Notes: generated by a model not told the origin, from the letters alone. Numbered from the stretch's first letter, positions 1 through 11,878 are shown. The stretch is DNA of 64,000 nucleotides from Siphonodentalium dalli (GCA_032622095.1 CP136068.1:59354025-59418024); one strand, 5' to 3'. Made by a program: numbers and translations.

Positions 1-336
1 CGTTGCGGGACCAGCTGATTGTTGTTGTATCAGTCGTGTCGGCACAAACTGAATGGCCATTAGTCATATAATTTAAGGCCTATATCAGTACCATCGGGAA
101 GAATTTTAGCCCATAGAATTTACAACATGCATGATGTAGACATTTAACATCATAAAGAAAAATTAATGTGTAGAGGATTTCACATCATGTAAATATTCCT
201 ACCTGTACAATACTAGTATGAATCTGACAGCAAGTAAAATATCAGACAACAAAACCCACCCTACACCACTGTTAAATGGTAACATTTTATGTTCATGCCA
301 GTTTACTTTATATTTACCCGTCATCATTCTGTACAT

Positions 337-406
337 CTACAACTGTTCAGGCTCAGCAGTACTCTGTCTTAATGGTTCATGGCAGATACCTCTTATGGTA
401 TTGATG
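337..406 (-). CDS. Possible last exon (or decayed duplicate exon) of the broken multi-exon gene
   Basis: Seen: a TTTCAG-type acceptor precedes this stretch on the minus strand. Entered in the phase left by the exon at 792-923 it reads 22 residues (SINTIRGICHEP...) and then TAG. The block is a diverged copy of the exon at 792-923: acceptor, first codons (SINT) and the CAGAATGATGAC..GGTAAATAT end with donor are all recognisable. Inference: either a short terminal exon or a duplicated exon that has lost its frame. The matching phase mildly favours use as an exon. Confidence 0.35.
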
Positions 407-791
407 CTGAAAGCAAATCAGTATCAATAGAAAACACTTATTTATAGATGCAGTGTGTATGAACACTGAAAGTTGTAGTATTACACATGATATACCTTGT
501 TGTAAAATATGCATCAACCCATCAACATGTGAACTATCAGAGACGACAACCTAACACGAAGGTTCTGAACAGTAATATTTCTTGTTTGGTTCGAACATAT
601 TATTTATTGAAATTGTGATATTTTCAGCCCTGTTTGAAAAGCTTTAGGGATTCAAATATATTTTGTATGTGGCTTCTTTATCAGCCTGACATCAGAGACA
701 ACAAACCACCATACATGTACAACAAGGTTGTAGATGGTACATATATTGTAACATTAAAATTTCATGTTCATGTCATATACTTTATATTTAC

Positions 792-923
792 CTGTCATCA
801 TTCTGTGCATCTGCAACCAGTGTTAATAGTTCTGGGTCTGCAACCAGTGGTGTTGGGTCTCTAACTGGTTCAAGCAACTGATCAGCTGTACTTTGTGTTG
901 GTCCAGAGGTATCAGTATTGATG
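792..923 (-). CDS. Exon 4 of broken multi-exon gene (Asp/Thr/Pro-rich tail)
   Basis: Seen: acceptor TTTGCTTTCAG at 924-934 and donor AG|GTAAATAT at 791-784 on the minus strand. The previous exon ends in phase 2 (TCT-AG|GTAAAC at 1497); joining it here gives codon AG+C and 43 further open codons beginning SINTDTSGPTQSTADQLL, ending again in phase 2. The product is acidic and rich in Leu, Asp, Thr and Pro, with a repeated L(V/T)LVAD-like element, so it looks like a flexible C-terminal tail. I do not recognise a domain. The agreement of splice signals, phase and openness is the main support. Confidence 0.6.
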
Positions 924-1497
924 CTGAAAGCAAATTAGTAAAATAGAAAATATCTGTACATATATGTACATGTATATGCATGTAGTGTGTATATAATTAT
1001 TACTAAAAGTTGGATTATTACAAATGTTAAATTCCCATAAATAAGAACTAGATACTGGTACATGTAGCCTTGTTGTACAAACCTTTATATGTATGGTGCA
1101 AGGTAAATTCAGTCAAAGGTACATAAACATGTTTGCATTGCAGTTTGTGAATATATATTTCCAAGATGAATATTTAATTTTTCAACTGACAGATAAAATA
1201 TCACAATTTCAATAAATATTCATAATTAATTTAATAATTTTATTAAAATGGATTACTATGGGCTCAATATGTATGTGTTATATCTTCATATATCTTGAGA
1301 AAATTCTGAAGGGCATGAATTTATAAAGGTGATAAATTTATTAAAACAATAATTTAAAAAAAACCTGAAAGAAATAGAATAAACATAAAATGTCAAATAC
1401 GAATACATCAATGAACCAGAATACAAATTGAAGAACACTGTAAAATAGAAAAAAATGTAAAATATCCTGAACGAACAAGAACATGGTTCGAGTTTAC
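924..1497 (-). other. Intron of broken gene
   Basis: AT-rich, between donor GTAAACT at 1497 and acceptor at 924. It contains TACATGTA-rich sequence and no open frame of note. Confidence 0.5.
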
Positions 1498-3147
1498 CTA
1501 GACAAGTCCAGTGTGCTGTATATTGCTTCGACTTCAGATTTATCTAAGACATCAGACAGATTAAAGCTCAATTCATCATTAATGAAGAGCTCATTGTGTG
1601 GTTTTAGAGATTTCCCCCGTAGTTGATCCACATACTTGGTATTAGTACATTTTGGTTTGGAACCATCCCAACAGGAGGCACAGAAACATGAAAAGTTTCT
1701 AACTTTAAGCTGATAATGGCTCCCTGGTGAATTTATTATTTGGTGAAATTTACGTGTGCCAGCCAAAGTTTGAACTTTCTTGTTACATCACCTCGTCCAA
1801 CATAAATAAAATTCCGTTTGACGTGAGTTTCGTTTAGGGAGTATGTGGCCTGGCAAAATTTTAAGAGATCTTCAGCATTATTAATTACCACCTGGTTTCC
1901 AACAATTGCCAGGTCCAACATTTTGTTGCGATGCCCAATTTCGGCATCACAGCACCCTTTCCCATGCTCCGATCCAAAGAAGTTCCTGTTGATATTCTTC
2001 TTTGACAGTGATAAGTCCGAAAATGGACCTCGGGACTTGAATTGAGACCCACAACCATCACTGAAAATGACCCATTTACATCCTTGAACTGATTTTCCCA
2101 AGATCGATTCAATTTCTGGTGTGACCTGTTTCATGTAGTGGTCTACGCTGTGGTAATCATGTGAATTATCGTCTGTAAGGACAATTGTACTCAGTTTTAC
2201 TTGACCATGTTCGGTATTGAAATAAGAAACAACTGGTATCATCGTAACCTGCAGATTTTGAAAAAATGCTGCCTTGATCTCATTTTGATATTTAATTTAA
2301 CGATTTTTGGCGAAATCAACCACTTGCAGAATGACGTTCTTCGGCAGATTCTCTTTGAAATCTGCAAACTGGCGCCCTTGCCACTTGGCGGTGAACATGT
2401 GAGTGGGAAAATTGTAGCTAACAGTTGGGTGGTCAATATCAATAATGAATTCTGTCATCAGTTCTTTCTTACTACCAGATTTCACTTTCAACACTCTCCT
2501 CTTCTTCCCATCAGCACAATCAGCTCTCTCCCATCTCGTCCATGTCATCCTTGTATCATTTGGTATTTCCTTGTAGAAACTCTCTAAATTCTGCTTATGC
2601 TTGTCCTGTCCGCATTTCTTGCAAGTCCCTTTGATACATTCTGGCTTATGGTACCTCTCGTTATCAGATTTTGGACAAAGAATTATTTCAAGAATGTCAT
2701 TTTCGATAAGTTTTTTGAGCTTTAGATTTTTAGTGTGTCGGCTCAATGTTAATAATTTGAACCGTATATTTATGCAATATGCACACACACAGTATTCTCG
2801 ATGTTTGATTGAAAGTTTTCTGACCTCACGAGGCCTCAGCAAGGCAAATTTGGAATAACTTAATTGGATGCCTTTTTCCCTCACAAATTTCTTATGTGCT
2901 GCCTTGATACTGATCTGCATCAGAAAACCAGGTCCTTTCTTTGTGGCATAACGCCTTTGTGGAGTTACCCGTGACACATCTTCTTCCTTATAGAAGTTTA
3001 TCACCTCATCATGAAATTTCTTCTTCTTTTTGGATTTATGTAAGGCTGGCTTCTTCCTCTGAATTGTGCAGCTTTTTTCACAATGGATTTGTAAGCAATT
3101 AGAGCAGGACTTTCAGTCTTTTTTGAATCCTTTGATGATACAGGCAA
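1498..3147 (-). pseudogene. Exon 3 of broken gene: transposase-like large exon with frame lesions
   Basis: Seen: acceptor CTTTCTTCATTTAG at 3148, donor CTAG|GTAAACT at 1497. Three open blocks line up as one protein. Block 1 (3147 to ~3050) reads LPVSSKDSKKTESPALIAYK. After a one-base frame change near 3050, block 2 reads KFHDEVINFYKEEDVSR..., then a Cys-rich stretch (CVCAYCINI; CIKGTCKKCGQ) and RWERAD. An in-frame TAA at 2299-2297 precedes KYQNEIKAAFFQN. Block 3 carries IVLTDDNSHDY, FSDGCGSQFK and FFGSEHGKGCCDAEIG. A second one-base change near 1775 precedes the final CFCASC motif. Length is 1650 bp, two bases short of the phase needed, exactly matching two one-base losses. Family knowledge: multi-exon animal proteins with an HGKGxxD motif after an SDG motif look like DDE/RNase-H-fold transposase relatives; the superfamily assignment is my inference. 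As it stands it cannot make a full protein. Confidence 0.7.
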
Positions 3148-3320
3148 CTAAATGAAGAAAGGAGCATAAAGGGTAGTGAGTGGATGAATGAGGAAATAGT
3201 AGAGACATTTAGAATAGCTTGAAAAAGATACTAGGCCTTCAACAATGAAGGCACTTTATATGTACATATATAGCTTTTCTTCACAATTTAGATGATGTAC
3301 GTAGGTAGCTGGATATAAAT

Positions 3321-3356
<36 letters not shown>

Positions 3357-3910
3357 AATGAGTGTATGAAAGGAGAATATTAAACAAAGTTTGACCACAC
3401 AATATACTAGTATTAGCATCATGAACCCAACCGATCATTTCCCCAATGTAATTCATTTGCAATTTTGTTGATCTTATTACTAGTATCCGGACATTCCCAT
3501 TCAAATTCTGAATGAAAATCACATGTTTTGTAATTATATTTTCCTAACACCCCTGAACACCCCTCCAAAAATAAATATCAGAGAATTCCAATGTACATGT
3601 TAAATCTGAATTGGAGAGTTAATTCAGTCAAGAAATGGCTACTAGTAAGGAGTTTGAGTGTGCTAAGAGTTATATCACAGTTCATCGAATTGAACATTCA
3701 GGTCAGAAAAAAAAACTCTGCTCAGAGAGTTGAGAGGTTATTAGCATAAAACGCCTACACGTTCAATGTAAATTGCAAAACAGATATAAAGTATGGTCGC
3801 TGTTGAATCTGTATCGGAAATGAAACAGAAGTTACTATTTGATGGTCCGTTCAGCTCTAATTATGGAACATAAAATGTGTATACTTGTAAAATGAAATAT
3901 ATATGATTAC
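3148..3910 (-). other. Intron of broken gene with (AG)n microsatellite
   Basis: Between donor GAT|GTAATC (3910) and acceptor TTTAG (3148). It contains a pure AG dinucleotide run of about 28 bp at 3324-3351. Confidence 0.5.
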
Positions 3911-4325
3911 ATCTTGATTGTTGTCACCAGTACAATCCATGGTAGCAGCCCTTTTCTGATTAATTTTTTTCGAGGATGATTTTAAATCTGTCAGTCCTCT
4001 TTGGCATTGCCGCACGTGCTTTTGAAACAGCATTCCATAATGACTTCTTTGATGTATAAGGGGGCTCTTCCTGATTTGGTTCTTGTGTGGTACTAGTACT
4101 TTTCCTTGTTTTCTTTTTTATTTCTCGATCCTTAATTCGATCCCAAGCCTTTTTCTGCGACGACATATTCAACCTCTGTTTCTGCTTCATTCGCCTATTA
4201 TATTCTCTTTTCTTATCCAAGCTATGACGTGTTGATGTACCAAGCTGCTTTACTCTTGTATTACATGTCGACTTGACTCGGTCGCAGACAATCTCATGCA
4301 TTATTTCTTTCTTTCTCTGTTTGGA
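3911..4325 (-). pseudogene. Exon 2 of broken gene: basic Lys/Arg-rich segment with A7 frameshift
   Basis: Seen: acceptor CTCTTTTGAAAG before SKQRKKEIMHEIVCDR, then a strongly basic, coiled-coil-like stretch (KKREYNRRMKQKQRL, KDREIKKKTRK) and YTSKKSLWNAVSKARAAMPK near the end. The frame stops at TAA (3962-3960) just after an A7 run. If one base of that run is ignored the frame continues KINQKRAATMDCTGDNNQD to a donor GAT|GTAATC. Exon length is 415 = 138 codons + 1, so a single extra base explains both the stop and the phase. Basic character suggests nucleic-acid contact; no named domain recognised. The homopolymer lesion could be an assembly error. Confidence 0.65.
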
Positions 4326-4427
4326 CTTTCAAAAGAGAGATGTGACCAGTATGTTTGTAGATGTAAGAGTGTCATAAGAGAGTGTCACATTCTGTAAACA
4401 GTATCCTCAATGCCATCAATAATTAAG

Positions 4428-4567
4428 AAATGGATGTTGATTTGCTTGTGTTCCATAGAGTATGGATGCAAGTTGGTCTGACATTTTGTGTGGAACGCTT
4501 TTACACATAAAAACGTCAGACCAAATTGTATCCATACTATATGGACCGCAACGAAATCAACATCCGT
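4428..4567. mobile_element. Small fold-back (MITE-like) element
   Basis: Left arm AATGGATGTTGATTTGC...TGGATGCAAGTTGGTCTGAC (4429-4481) is answered by an inverted right arm GTCAGACCAAATTGTATCCATAC...AAATCAACATCC (4515-4565). A single arm of the same sequence, inverted, lies at 20346-20430, so the unit is dispersed. It sits in intron 1 of the broken gene. Confidence 0.55.
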
Positions 4568-6026
4568 TACTTATATTTACACTCAACCGAGTCAACTGGC
4601 AGATTAAAAGAGTTTTAAGCACCCATTTCCAACGTTATTATCGTGGCTCAGTGCAAGTTGCGTCTACACAAAAATGGATGCAAGTTGGGGTCATCATGCG
4701 ATGTCATGTGACGTAATTTCGACCAACCAATGTCCTGCATTCAAGTTACACAACGCGAATTCATGCATGTGTGAGTGTAAATGTGATTAGTGATTTCTAA
4801 AGTTATTATATATTGCACTGGAAAAATCTTCCTTACATGTATATTTAATTAAATCATAAAATTATACATGTTAATTATATATTGAACTGCTATAGGCCTA
4901 AGGCCAATATATTTACATCCCCTCCCAACCCTGCTTTAGTCACTTTTTTTTTTTTTTTTTTGGATATCATTTACATGTTCAGGTATGCATGTACATGTAT
5001 ATGTGTATGTAAATTTTATTCTTGCCTTAACCATCAAATTAAGATTTCAACTACCCATTAATCAGTCTATTTTTATCAAATTGGACGATCTAAATCACCT
5101 TGTACATGTATCATATAAGTTAGGATGCTGCTTAAAAATCCAGAAGACTATAACTGTCCATGACCATTTATGTTAGGAAGAACAAAATATAAACATTAAA
5201 TTCACCCTCCCGACCCATTTATATGAAACAGTTGGATGTAAATCTACTAGTAGTTTAGTATTTATGTTGGCCTCAACAAACATATATGGGTGCAACAAGC
5301 CTGAAATAAAAAGATTATAATGAGTCGCAAGTTACCTTTTATACCGGTGTTATGACAAGAACAAATTGATTGTGGAGTATGGGATTTCATCAACTAGTAA
5401 TGTATAATACATGAATTTATGGGACGGTATTGTTAGATACAATAATAATGTGCAAGTCCTGTCATTTGTATCAGATTCTCGGTAGTGTTTAATCATGATA
5501 CTTAAATTCAACATTCTCAGTATGTCATTGTGAGCTGTAATATCAGCTATACTGAGTTAAATCCTGTTAGGTGGGGGTGTGTGCTGTACCAGCTAGAAAC
5601 ATAGGGATTGATGCTTTTGTTTTGTGAGCTGACGTACCTCGCTAGCACTCACTGCCATTGATACAAGGAAATTAATGTTTGAATAACTGGGAGGTAAGAG
5701 TATTGTCTCACTGCCCTGAACACGAAATACAAGGTTAACTTTATTCCAATCATCATACCAAATTCAAATATAAATTCAATCAATTTTCTAAATCATGATG
5801 AGATTTTTCACCAACTGTTGCCACAATCATAATCATCACTCAGTTGATGGACAATTGTCAATGGAAGAATATTGGGATCGCAACTCGCTGGTAAAACAGC
5901 TTGTTTCAATCCCAATTAAGACTTTATTTAATACCTCAAATATGATACGGGTCACAATAAAATGCACATAATCATGTTAAAGCGGGTCATGTGGCATAAA
6001 TATATATATGTTTGTGATATTTTTAC
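4568..6026 (-). other. Intron 1 of broken gene, remainder
   Basis: AT-rich, contains a T18 run near 4946-4963 and several TACATGTA motifs. No supported gene. Confidence 0.4.
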
Positions 6027-6236
6027 CTTCAAATATGCCTTCTGATTTTTCTTGTGAATTTCAAGCTGCTGCTTTTTCTTAACAACATCTTGTGGATCTG
6101 GATTCCTTTTTTTCAATGCCATCTTCAGAATTTCTCTGTTCTTTTTTCCTCGAGCTCTCTGTTTTTCTAAGTAGTCAGCATACTTTTGGGGATCTGTTTC
6201 TTTGAGTCTTTTTCTATAGGTTGTCGATCTTGCCAT
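6027..6236 (-). CDS. Exon 1 of broken multi-exon gene (basic N-terminus)
   Basis: Starts at ATG 6236 in a good context (A at -3, G at +4: ATAATGG). It encodes exactly 70 residues, MARSTTYRKRLKETDPQKYA..., then a donor AAG|GTAAAA at 6026 in phase 0, which fits the phase-0 acceptor of exon 2. The product is very rich in Lys and Arg (KKKQQLEIHKKNQ), predicted helical and likely nuclear. Proteins beginning MARS..YR.RL.ETDP..Y..YL.K.R form a multi-copy family in invertebrate genomes, as far as I recall. This exon itself is intact; the damage lies downstream. Confidence is for it being the genuine 5' exon. Confidence 0.7.
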
Positions 6237-7433
6237 TATTAATCTCTAAAAATAAACCCAATATCTACAGTGAGCACCTACATGTAGTATTCAGTGTGCT
6301 GTTTAAAATGGTTAGTACTACTATAATTACGTATAATAACTTAGATAAGATCATTCTTTTTTCTCAATTACCTGTATATCAAAGTTTAAAATCTCGCAGT
6401 CTTGATCTAATTAATTATTGTTACTTATACATGTAATCTCTATTTCTAGAATCCAGACCAGAGTAAAAGTGGCAACTAGAAAATATTCACTGCCCAAAAT
6501 TATAAACACAATTAATTATTTTATTAATTATGCAATCAATTATTATAGGCATACTACTACTAGTAGTAATTTGTATCCTTCAGCTTCACAAATCAAATTT
6601 ATTTTCAAAAAGATTCAAATTTAATATTTTTCATTGTATCTTTCGTCATATTTTCGTTTCAGTAAATTTACCTGAAGTTGAACACCGGTGACATGAAATT
6701 TCCGAGTCAAACTTTTATGTTTAAAATTCATCGTTTTGAGATACAAAAGTGACATGTGTGATGCTGTGTCGTGCTAATTTATATGCTTCACACACGTAGG
6801 CCGAATTATTCCGAAATGGATTGACGTATATACAAAAATAAAGAACGAGGCTATCTGTCAATACGACAGTCACAGGTATATTTTCGAAGTGCTGTCATTC
6901 GTTGTGTCAAACTCATAACACATAAGCACTAAAACAGTATAAATATAACTGTGAAATTCTGAACAAAAATTCACTTCAATAACTTCAAACGATCATACCA
7001 GTGCAGCACTTACTTGTGTTTCAGTTGAAATCGACGAAATCGTTCACTACATGTTACAATATTCCTGTATCTTCTGTCAAAAGTTGGAAAACGAAAAACA
7101 AATATCGCGGGAATTCCCAGGTGAAGTTATAAATAAAGGCGCATTCTTATTGGAGTAATCGAGTAGCTGGATTATTCCATTTCTTTAAGGGGAAATAGTG
7201 GTGATATTTTTCTTTTATTAACATATTTAGAACCGTGTCCGCTTTTGTCGACATATACATACTTTAGTAAAAGAATACGTTAACAAATATTTGCAAACAC
7301 ATGTGTTCGCATATCTACAAAATTGACTTTCAAAAGGTCGCAGCGAGCCATGGTCGCTACTGTTTTGTTCTAAAAATAGACATAAGATCGCCTGCAAGTC
7401 GGCACGTGCTTTTAGAAGGCGTGTCTCGCCGTG
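6237..7433. other. Upstream region of broken gene; nothing further identified
   Basis: AT-rich. It would hold the promoter of the minus-strand gene, but I see no convincing core promoter element. Confidence 0.3.
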
Positions 7434-8162
7434 TCTGTCAAATAAATGATGTTCGCAACACCTGAATATTTATGTCCGTCAATAGATGACATTCGCATCA
7501 TTTATTTAGTCTGTCAAATTAATGATCATCAATACATCGAGTTCTGTCAAGAAATGACGTTCGACACATCGATGTCCGTCAAAAAATGACATTAGCAAAA
7601 CAATTCTCGCACATATTCTAGTCGTTTTCATTTACTGACTTTTTAGAGTGATCTTATTGGCATTATAATAAATTTATATAGCATTGTTGTTAAGTAGATA
7701 TGGTCCGTTCTATCACTGATTTTCCAATTGAGTGACTTTTGTTCATACATGGTGCGAACGTCATATTGTTGCGAATGTCACGTTTTCTTGACAGATAGAA
7801 AGTTTGGTTCGAAATATCCAGTAACACGATAGTCTTATGTTTTGTCGATGATTCTTTCATTATAACTACAAGATGAAGATGAAATATCACGTGTTGAAAA
7901 AACATCTTATGACCTAATTTTTACTGGGGGAGGTATCACATTTGTTGCGAAAGTCATTGTTCTGGTTTGACAGAAATGACTATCGCAACATTTCCCGACC
8001 TGCTAATCACTTGAATGTTTACTGGAGCGTCAACGAATTGAAAATAAATGTTCAACTGATAGTTAGATGGAGTATATCATCGAATTTTGCAGAAAAATTA
8101 CTCTAGAAACAATTATTTTGCTCGTGTATTGATCGTGTTGCGAGCGTCATTTTTGTTGACGG
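7434..8162. repeat. Cluster of ~25 bp motifs in direct and inverted orientation
   Basis: Motif TGTC(C)GTCAA-TAAATGAC-(A/G)TTCGCA recurs at about 7434, 7474, 7511, 7543 and 7574 in one orientation. Inverted forms (GTTGCGAA-N-GTCA ... TTGACAG) occur at about 7753, 7767, 7943 and 8138, with one more direct copy at 7973. The arrangement, direct on the left and mostly inverted on the right, resembles subterminal repeats of a DNA transposon. No termini or target duplication were found, so the class is unknown. Confidence 0.5.
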
Positions 8163-8731
8163 ACGCAATGCTGGACGAAACAATGAAACATTCCGTTCTG
8201 TACCAAAAAACAGGAACAGTATAAAATAAAAATAATGACATGTTTCATTAGTTCTAGTTACATGTTATATGCATACAAGTATAATACATTCGTGAAACAA
8301 AGTGAACGTTTATTTCTTTGCGCCCAGAATATACAGTGAAATAACTGGGATTTTTTTCTGTAAAAAAATGTTGCGATTTCACCCCATAGAAGGTCATAAA
8401 ATTCCACAAACATAACATTTTTGAGAATTGCTGATTTTATAGTTTCCTATGGGATATATTATTGTAAAAATACATAGGCTAAATCATTTCATCATTTTAT
8501 TCAAAAGTTAAATGGACATGAAATTTTTGACGGACATTTTTAGTATTTTTGTGGAAGTTGTTATTTAACTGCTACTTGACATTAATGGGGGATCCCTGTA
8601 TGCAAAACAGCTTCGTGGTGTAACGGCACCTTAACACTATTAATTTATGGGTTCATAACTAAATATTTAAAGGGACACATTGGGAACCTTTTTATTAACT
8701 TGTATCATAATCATCAATATCTAAATGAAAA
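8163..8731. other. No gene; weak tRNA-like fragment
   Basis: Near 8611-8660 a box-A-like TGGTGTAACGG is followed by GGGTTCATAAC (box-B-like), but the whole is too short and unpaired for a tRNA. Otherwise nothing seen. Confidence 0.2.
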
Positions 8732-9201
8732 CAAATGAAAGAGTCAATGACATTTTTGTTTAATTATTATTACATGTATAAAGGTTAAAAATAAATTTTA
8801 AAAACTAAATTTTGTTTTTCAAATTTTTCTCTCAAAAAAGGGTCATAACTCCTTTAAAATAAATCGGATCAAACCCATATTCGAACTCTATCTATATTTT
8901 GGGCTGTGAAACTCACATACCAAATTTTGTTCCAATCAGATAAAAAATATTTTAGTTATGGCAGAATGCGTGAATTCTAAGTCGAAAAATTCGAACTCGA
9001 TCTGTATTTTGGGCTGAGAAACCCATATACAAAATTTGGTTCCAATCGGATAGAAAATGTTTGAGTTATCGCATTACTCGTAAAATGTCTACGGACAGAC
9101 AGACAGACGGACAGACAGACAGACAGACAGACGGACGAACGACGAGTGGTCAATCCGGACAACGACACTATGTTTACCATACTATGGTATGGGTAAACAT
9201 A
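8732..9201 (+). mobile_element. Hairpin-ended pearl/HINE-like element, family B copy 1
   Basis: Order seen: 5' signature AAATGAAAGAGTCAATGACA (8732), a core with two imperfect copies of a block starting around AGGGTCATAACTCC and containing TTCGAACTC..CTGTATTTTGGGCTG, then an ACAG/ACGG microsatellite (9092-9135), then GAGTGGTCAATCCGGACAACGAC and a terminal hairpin TATGTTTACC...GGGTAAACATA (9169-9201). This is the architecture described for molluscan pearl elements and Helentron-associated elements. Non-coding. Confidence 0.65.
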
Positions 9202-9774
9202 AAAATCAATTAATCAGTCAATACCAAAATTGATAGAAGTGAATAGTGTGCAAAGATACCCAATATATATTAAGAGATATGAGGAAGAGTCCATGTACAT
9301 TATAGCATGTGTCTATGGATATCTTGGAAAGGGTTAATTATTTTTGAAGCAAATTAATGGAATTTAGAAGACACTTATATAGGTGAGGGGGGCCCTTATC
9401 TCACCCTGTAATGAAATTTCAAGAATAGAAGAAACACCAGTCTTATGCTGCCATTAATCAATTTGACAGTTAGAATAAACAAACAGCCAGCCACCAGTGT
9501 TGTTTATCTTGACCCACCAGAGCTCTGTATCATATGTCATCTATAAAATGTCCTCTCATATACTCTGGATGTTGGATGATCACATGGTAATTTATTGATA
9601 TCATTATATTACATGAAACTATTGCAATAAAATCTTCATATTTTCAAAACAGGACCTAATTAATCGTATAAAACTAAAATAAATGAAAGTGTCAATTTTG
9701 TTTTATTATTTAAATTTTTTGTTTATTGTTATTAAAGTTCAATCAAAATTTAATATTTGTATATGCTAAATTTA
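9202..9774. other. No gene seen
   Basis: AT-rich. A lone 5'-signature copy (AAATGAAAGTGTCAA) at about 9683 suggests a truncated hairpin-type element. Confidence 0.3.
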
Positions 9775-9793
9775 TTAACCCTTTTCCCAACAG

Positions 9794-9909
9794 CACATGT
9801 AGTTAAACCACGTCATATAGCCAACGTCACCAGGTATGAAGGTAATTACGTTAGCCAACAGGAATTTGACGTTATAATATCATTGGGTGTTTCCCCATAC
9901 TGGCCACAG
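9794..9909 (+). CDS. Possible isolated exon, unknown product
   Basis: Flanked by an acceptor-like CCCTTTTCCCAACAG and a donor CACAG|GTATAT. One frame is open throughout and reads HVVKPRHIANVTRYEGNYVS onward. However, the acceptor overlaps TTAACCCTTTTCCCAACAG (from 9775), which closely resembles the TIR of the TTAA-flanked MITE at 22551, so the signal may just be a transposon end. No partner exon identified. Confidence 0.2.
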
Positions 9910-11194
9910 GTATATGTGCCATGTGTATCATCCGATATGCAACAACAAACATGCTTTCACTTAAGTGTCATCTGTGAATAAGATAATGGAAACATAAACC
10001 AATAGACGAACTAAATATTGTGCATATAAACAACCGTCTATCTTCATTTTATCACACATGTGAGTCAAAAATGACATTTTATGCAAATTTACGGTATGCC
10101 TATGCGAGTATGTCCTTCAAGTTTGTTTACCCGCGGATTCGTGTCATGATTGAAAAAAAAATAATTCATGATTTTTGAAAACAAAAAAGCGTATTATAAA
10201 TAAAATAATTAAACCAAATGTCTTTATATTTGATGTGCATTGATCATATAAACCATGATTTGACAAAAGTCGTAAAAAGACTTCCGATAAAAGCGCAAAT
10301 TATTAGCAATTACGTCACGTTGCTTTGTGAAAGTTTGTAAATTTTCGTGCAAAAACCACATGTTCAAAGGTCACTTTTTGTTGATTCTAAGAATGTTTTC
10401 ATTGACAACCAATGACATCAATGATTAGAAGTTTGAACTGATTTCATTGGCTCAAGTTTAGGGGTGGAGTTTCCCCATTGATGCTAATTAGATGACAGAA
10501 AACGAGCGCGAATTGTTCGAAATGGCAGTGGGCTAACTTGAGACGTCGCCAGCAGGTGCTCGAATGTGTCGCTTGGGATATTCTTTGTTTTATCGACATT
10601 GCGTTGATATAAGTACCTTATTACTTTATACTCGGTAATTATATATGCATACACGCAAAGAAGTTTCCCAAGATGAATTTGAGATATCTGCATGTCAACT
10701 GTAAACTCGCTTTATTTAGAAGCACCCGCATTGGGCTGACTTGATGTCAAACCAGGAGATATTGACTTTTTTTTATTGATTTCTTTCTCGATCGATCAGG
10801 GTCGATGGTCTTTTGCGCGGTATATTTGAAATCTTGAACAGATGGACATATAAAAGTAATATCTCATCAATTTATTATACTAAATTTGTAGATAATATAT
10901 TTTAAAAAGTTTTAATTATGTGTTCAGAATCCCGCCGATAGCACAACAACGGCCGCGTCCGTAGTTACATTACAACCGGAAATAATATTCCGATGCTCCG
11001 ACATAACCTGATTTCGCAGAGTAAATTTGTGCAATAAAAGCAGAAAGATCCACTTTGAGTCATCAATTTGGAATTGCAATGTTCGTGTTCTCAAATGAAA
11101 CAACAATTGTGACACTAAATGAATATGTTTCCCAACATTTGGTTTGTGGAGAAGTTCACCTACATTAAATATTGATCAAATTTCGTCTTCGTCG
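9910..11194. other. No gene seen
   Basis: Unremarkable AT-rich sequence; open frames here are short and look random. Confidence 0.3.
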
Positions 11195-11760
11195 AAAATT
11201 CGCTACCAGTGAACCACGTGTTTCTGTTTCGTTTGTTTTCATTTTGTCAGCCAATACGAGACTGAGAACATACTCTATGTCAACATTTTTTAATATTTAG
11301 GAAGGCAAGGTGGAAATACGTGCCTGCATTATGATGTTAGTCCATTAAAAAAAATATTATTATAAAAATCTTTTTTCACGGTGAAGTGACAATCATAATG
11401 GAACTCGACAGGAAAAACATCCCAATGGCCAGTTCCGCAACTGTCACGCTGATATTTTGCTTAGCTGTGGCCGATTTAATTACGGCTGGGGAAAATGTTC
11501 ATATTGCACTATTTGGAAATATAAAATCACCACTTAAGAATAATACATAATCCAATATAAATATCAATTTCAAGTTGTCATATTTTACATAGATTACCCT
11601 CGCGGCCACGCATAACGCAATCAACAAGGAAGCGTCTCTGACAACAACTTTTGTTTTCGTCGAAACCACGTGTTTCTATTTCGTTTGTTTTCATTTTGTC
11701 GGCCAAAACAGTATTCTAAGTAAACATTTTGCAAATCTAAAGCCTAGCAAAGGAAGAAAG
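11195..11760. repeat. Local two-copy duplication, ~460 bp apart
   Basis: ACCACGTGTTTCT(G/A)TTTCGTTTG TTTTCATTTTGTC(A/G)GCCAA occurs at about 11214 and 11666, each followed by a related AACATTTT and AGGAAG context. Confidence 0.55.
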
Positions 11761-11878
11761 GATTTAATATGTGCCGTTCATGATCTTAACCACCAGCAGA
11801 ACAAAACACAATCAATGTAAATCGTCATTATTACTCTTTATTCGAGTCTCAAATCCGAGTGTTGAAAACGCAAAAATT

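Larger units (their letters stand above)
240..940. repeat. Tandem duplication of about 517 bp containing an exon
   Basis: Stretches around 240-425 and 700-940 are alignable by eye: acceptor TTTGCTTTCAG, exon start, TATTTACC(T/C)GTCATCATTCTG end and the flanking ATCAGA..GACAACAAA..CCACC. Equivalent acceptors are 517 bp apart. The copies have diverged by many substitutions and small indels, so the duplication is not recent. Confidence 0.65.

Noticed and set aside
8611-8660. tRNA-like TGGTGTAACGG and GGGTTCATAAC
   Set aside because: Spacing too short and stems do not pair; not a tRNA.
8977-9180. Frames with CLSVCLSVCLSV
   Set aside because: Antisense translation of an ACAG microsatellite within a hairpin-ended element.
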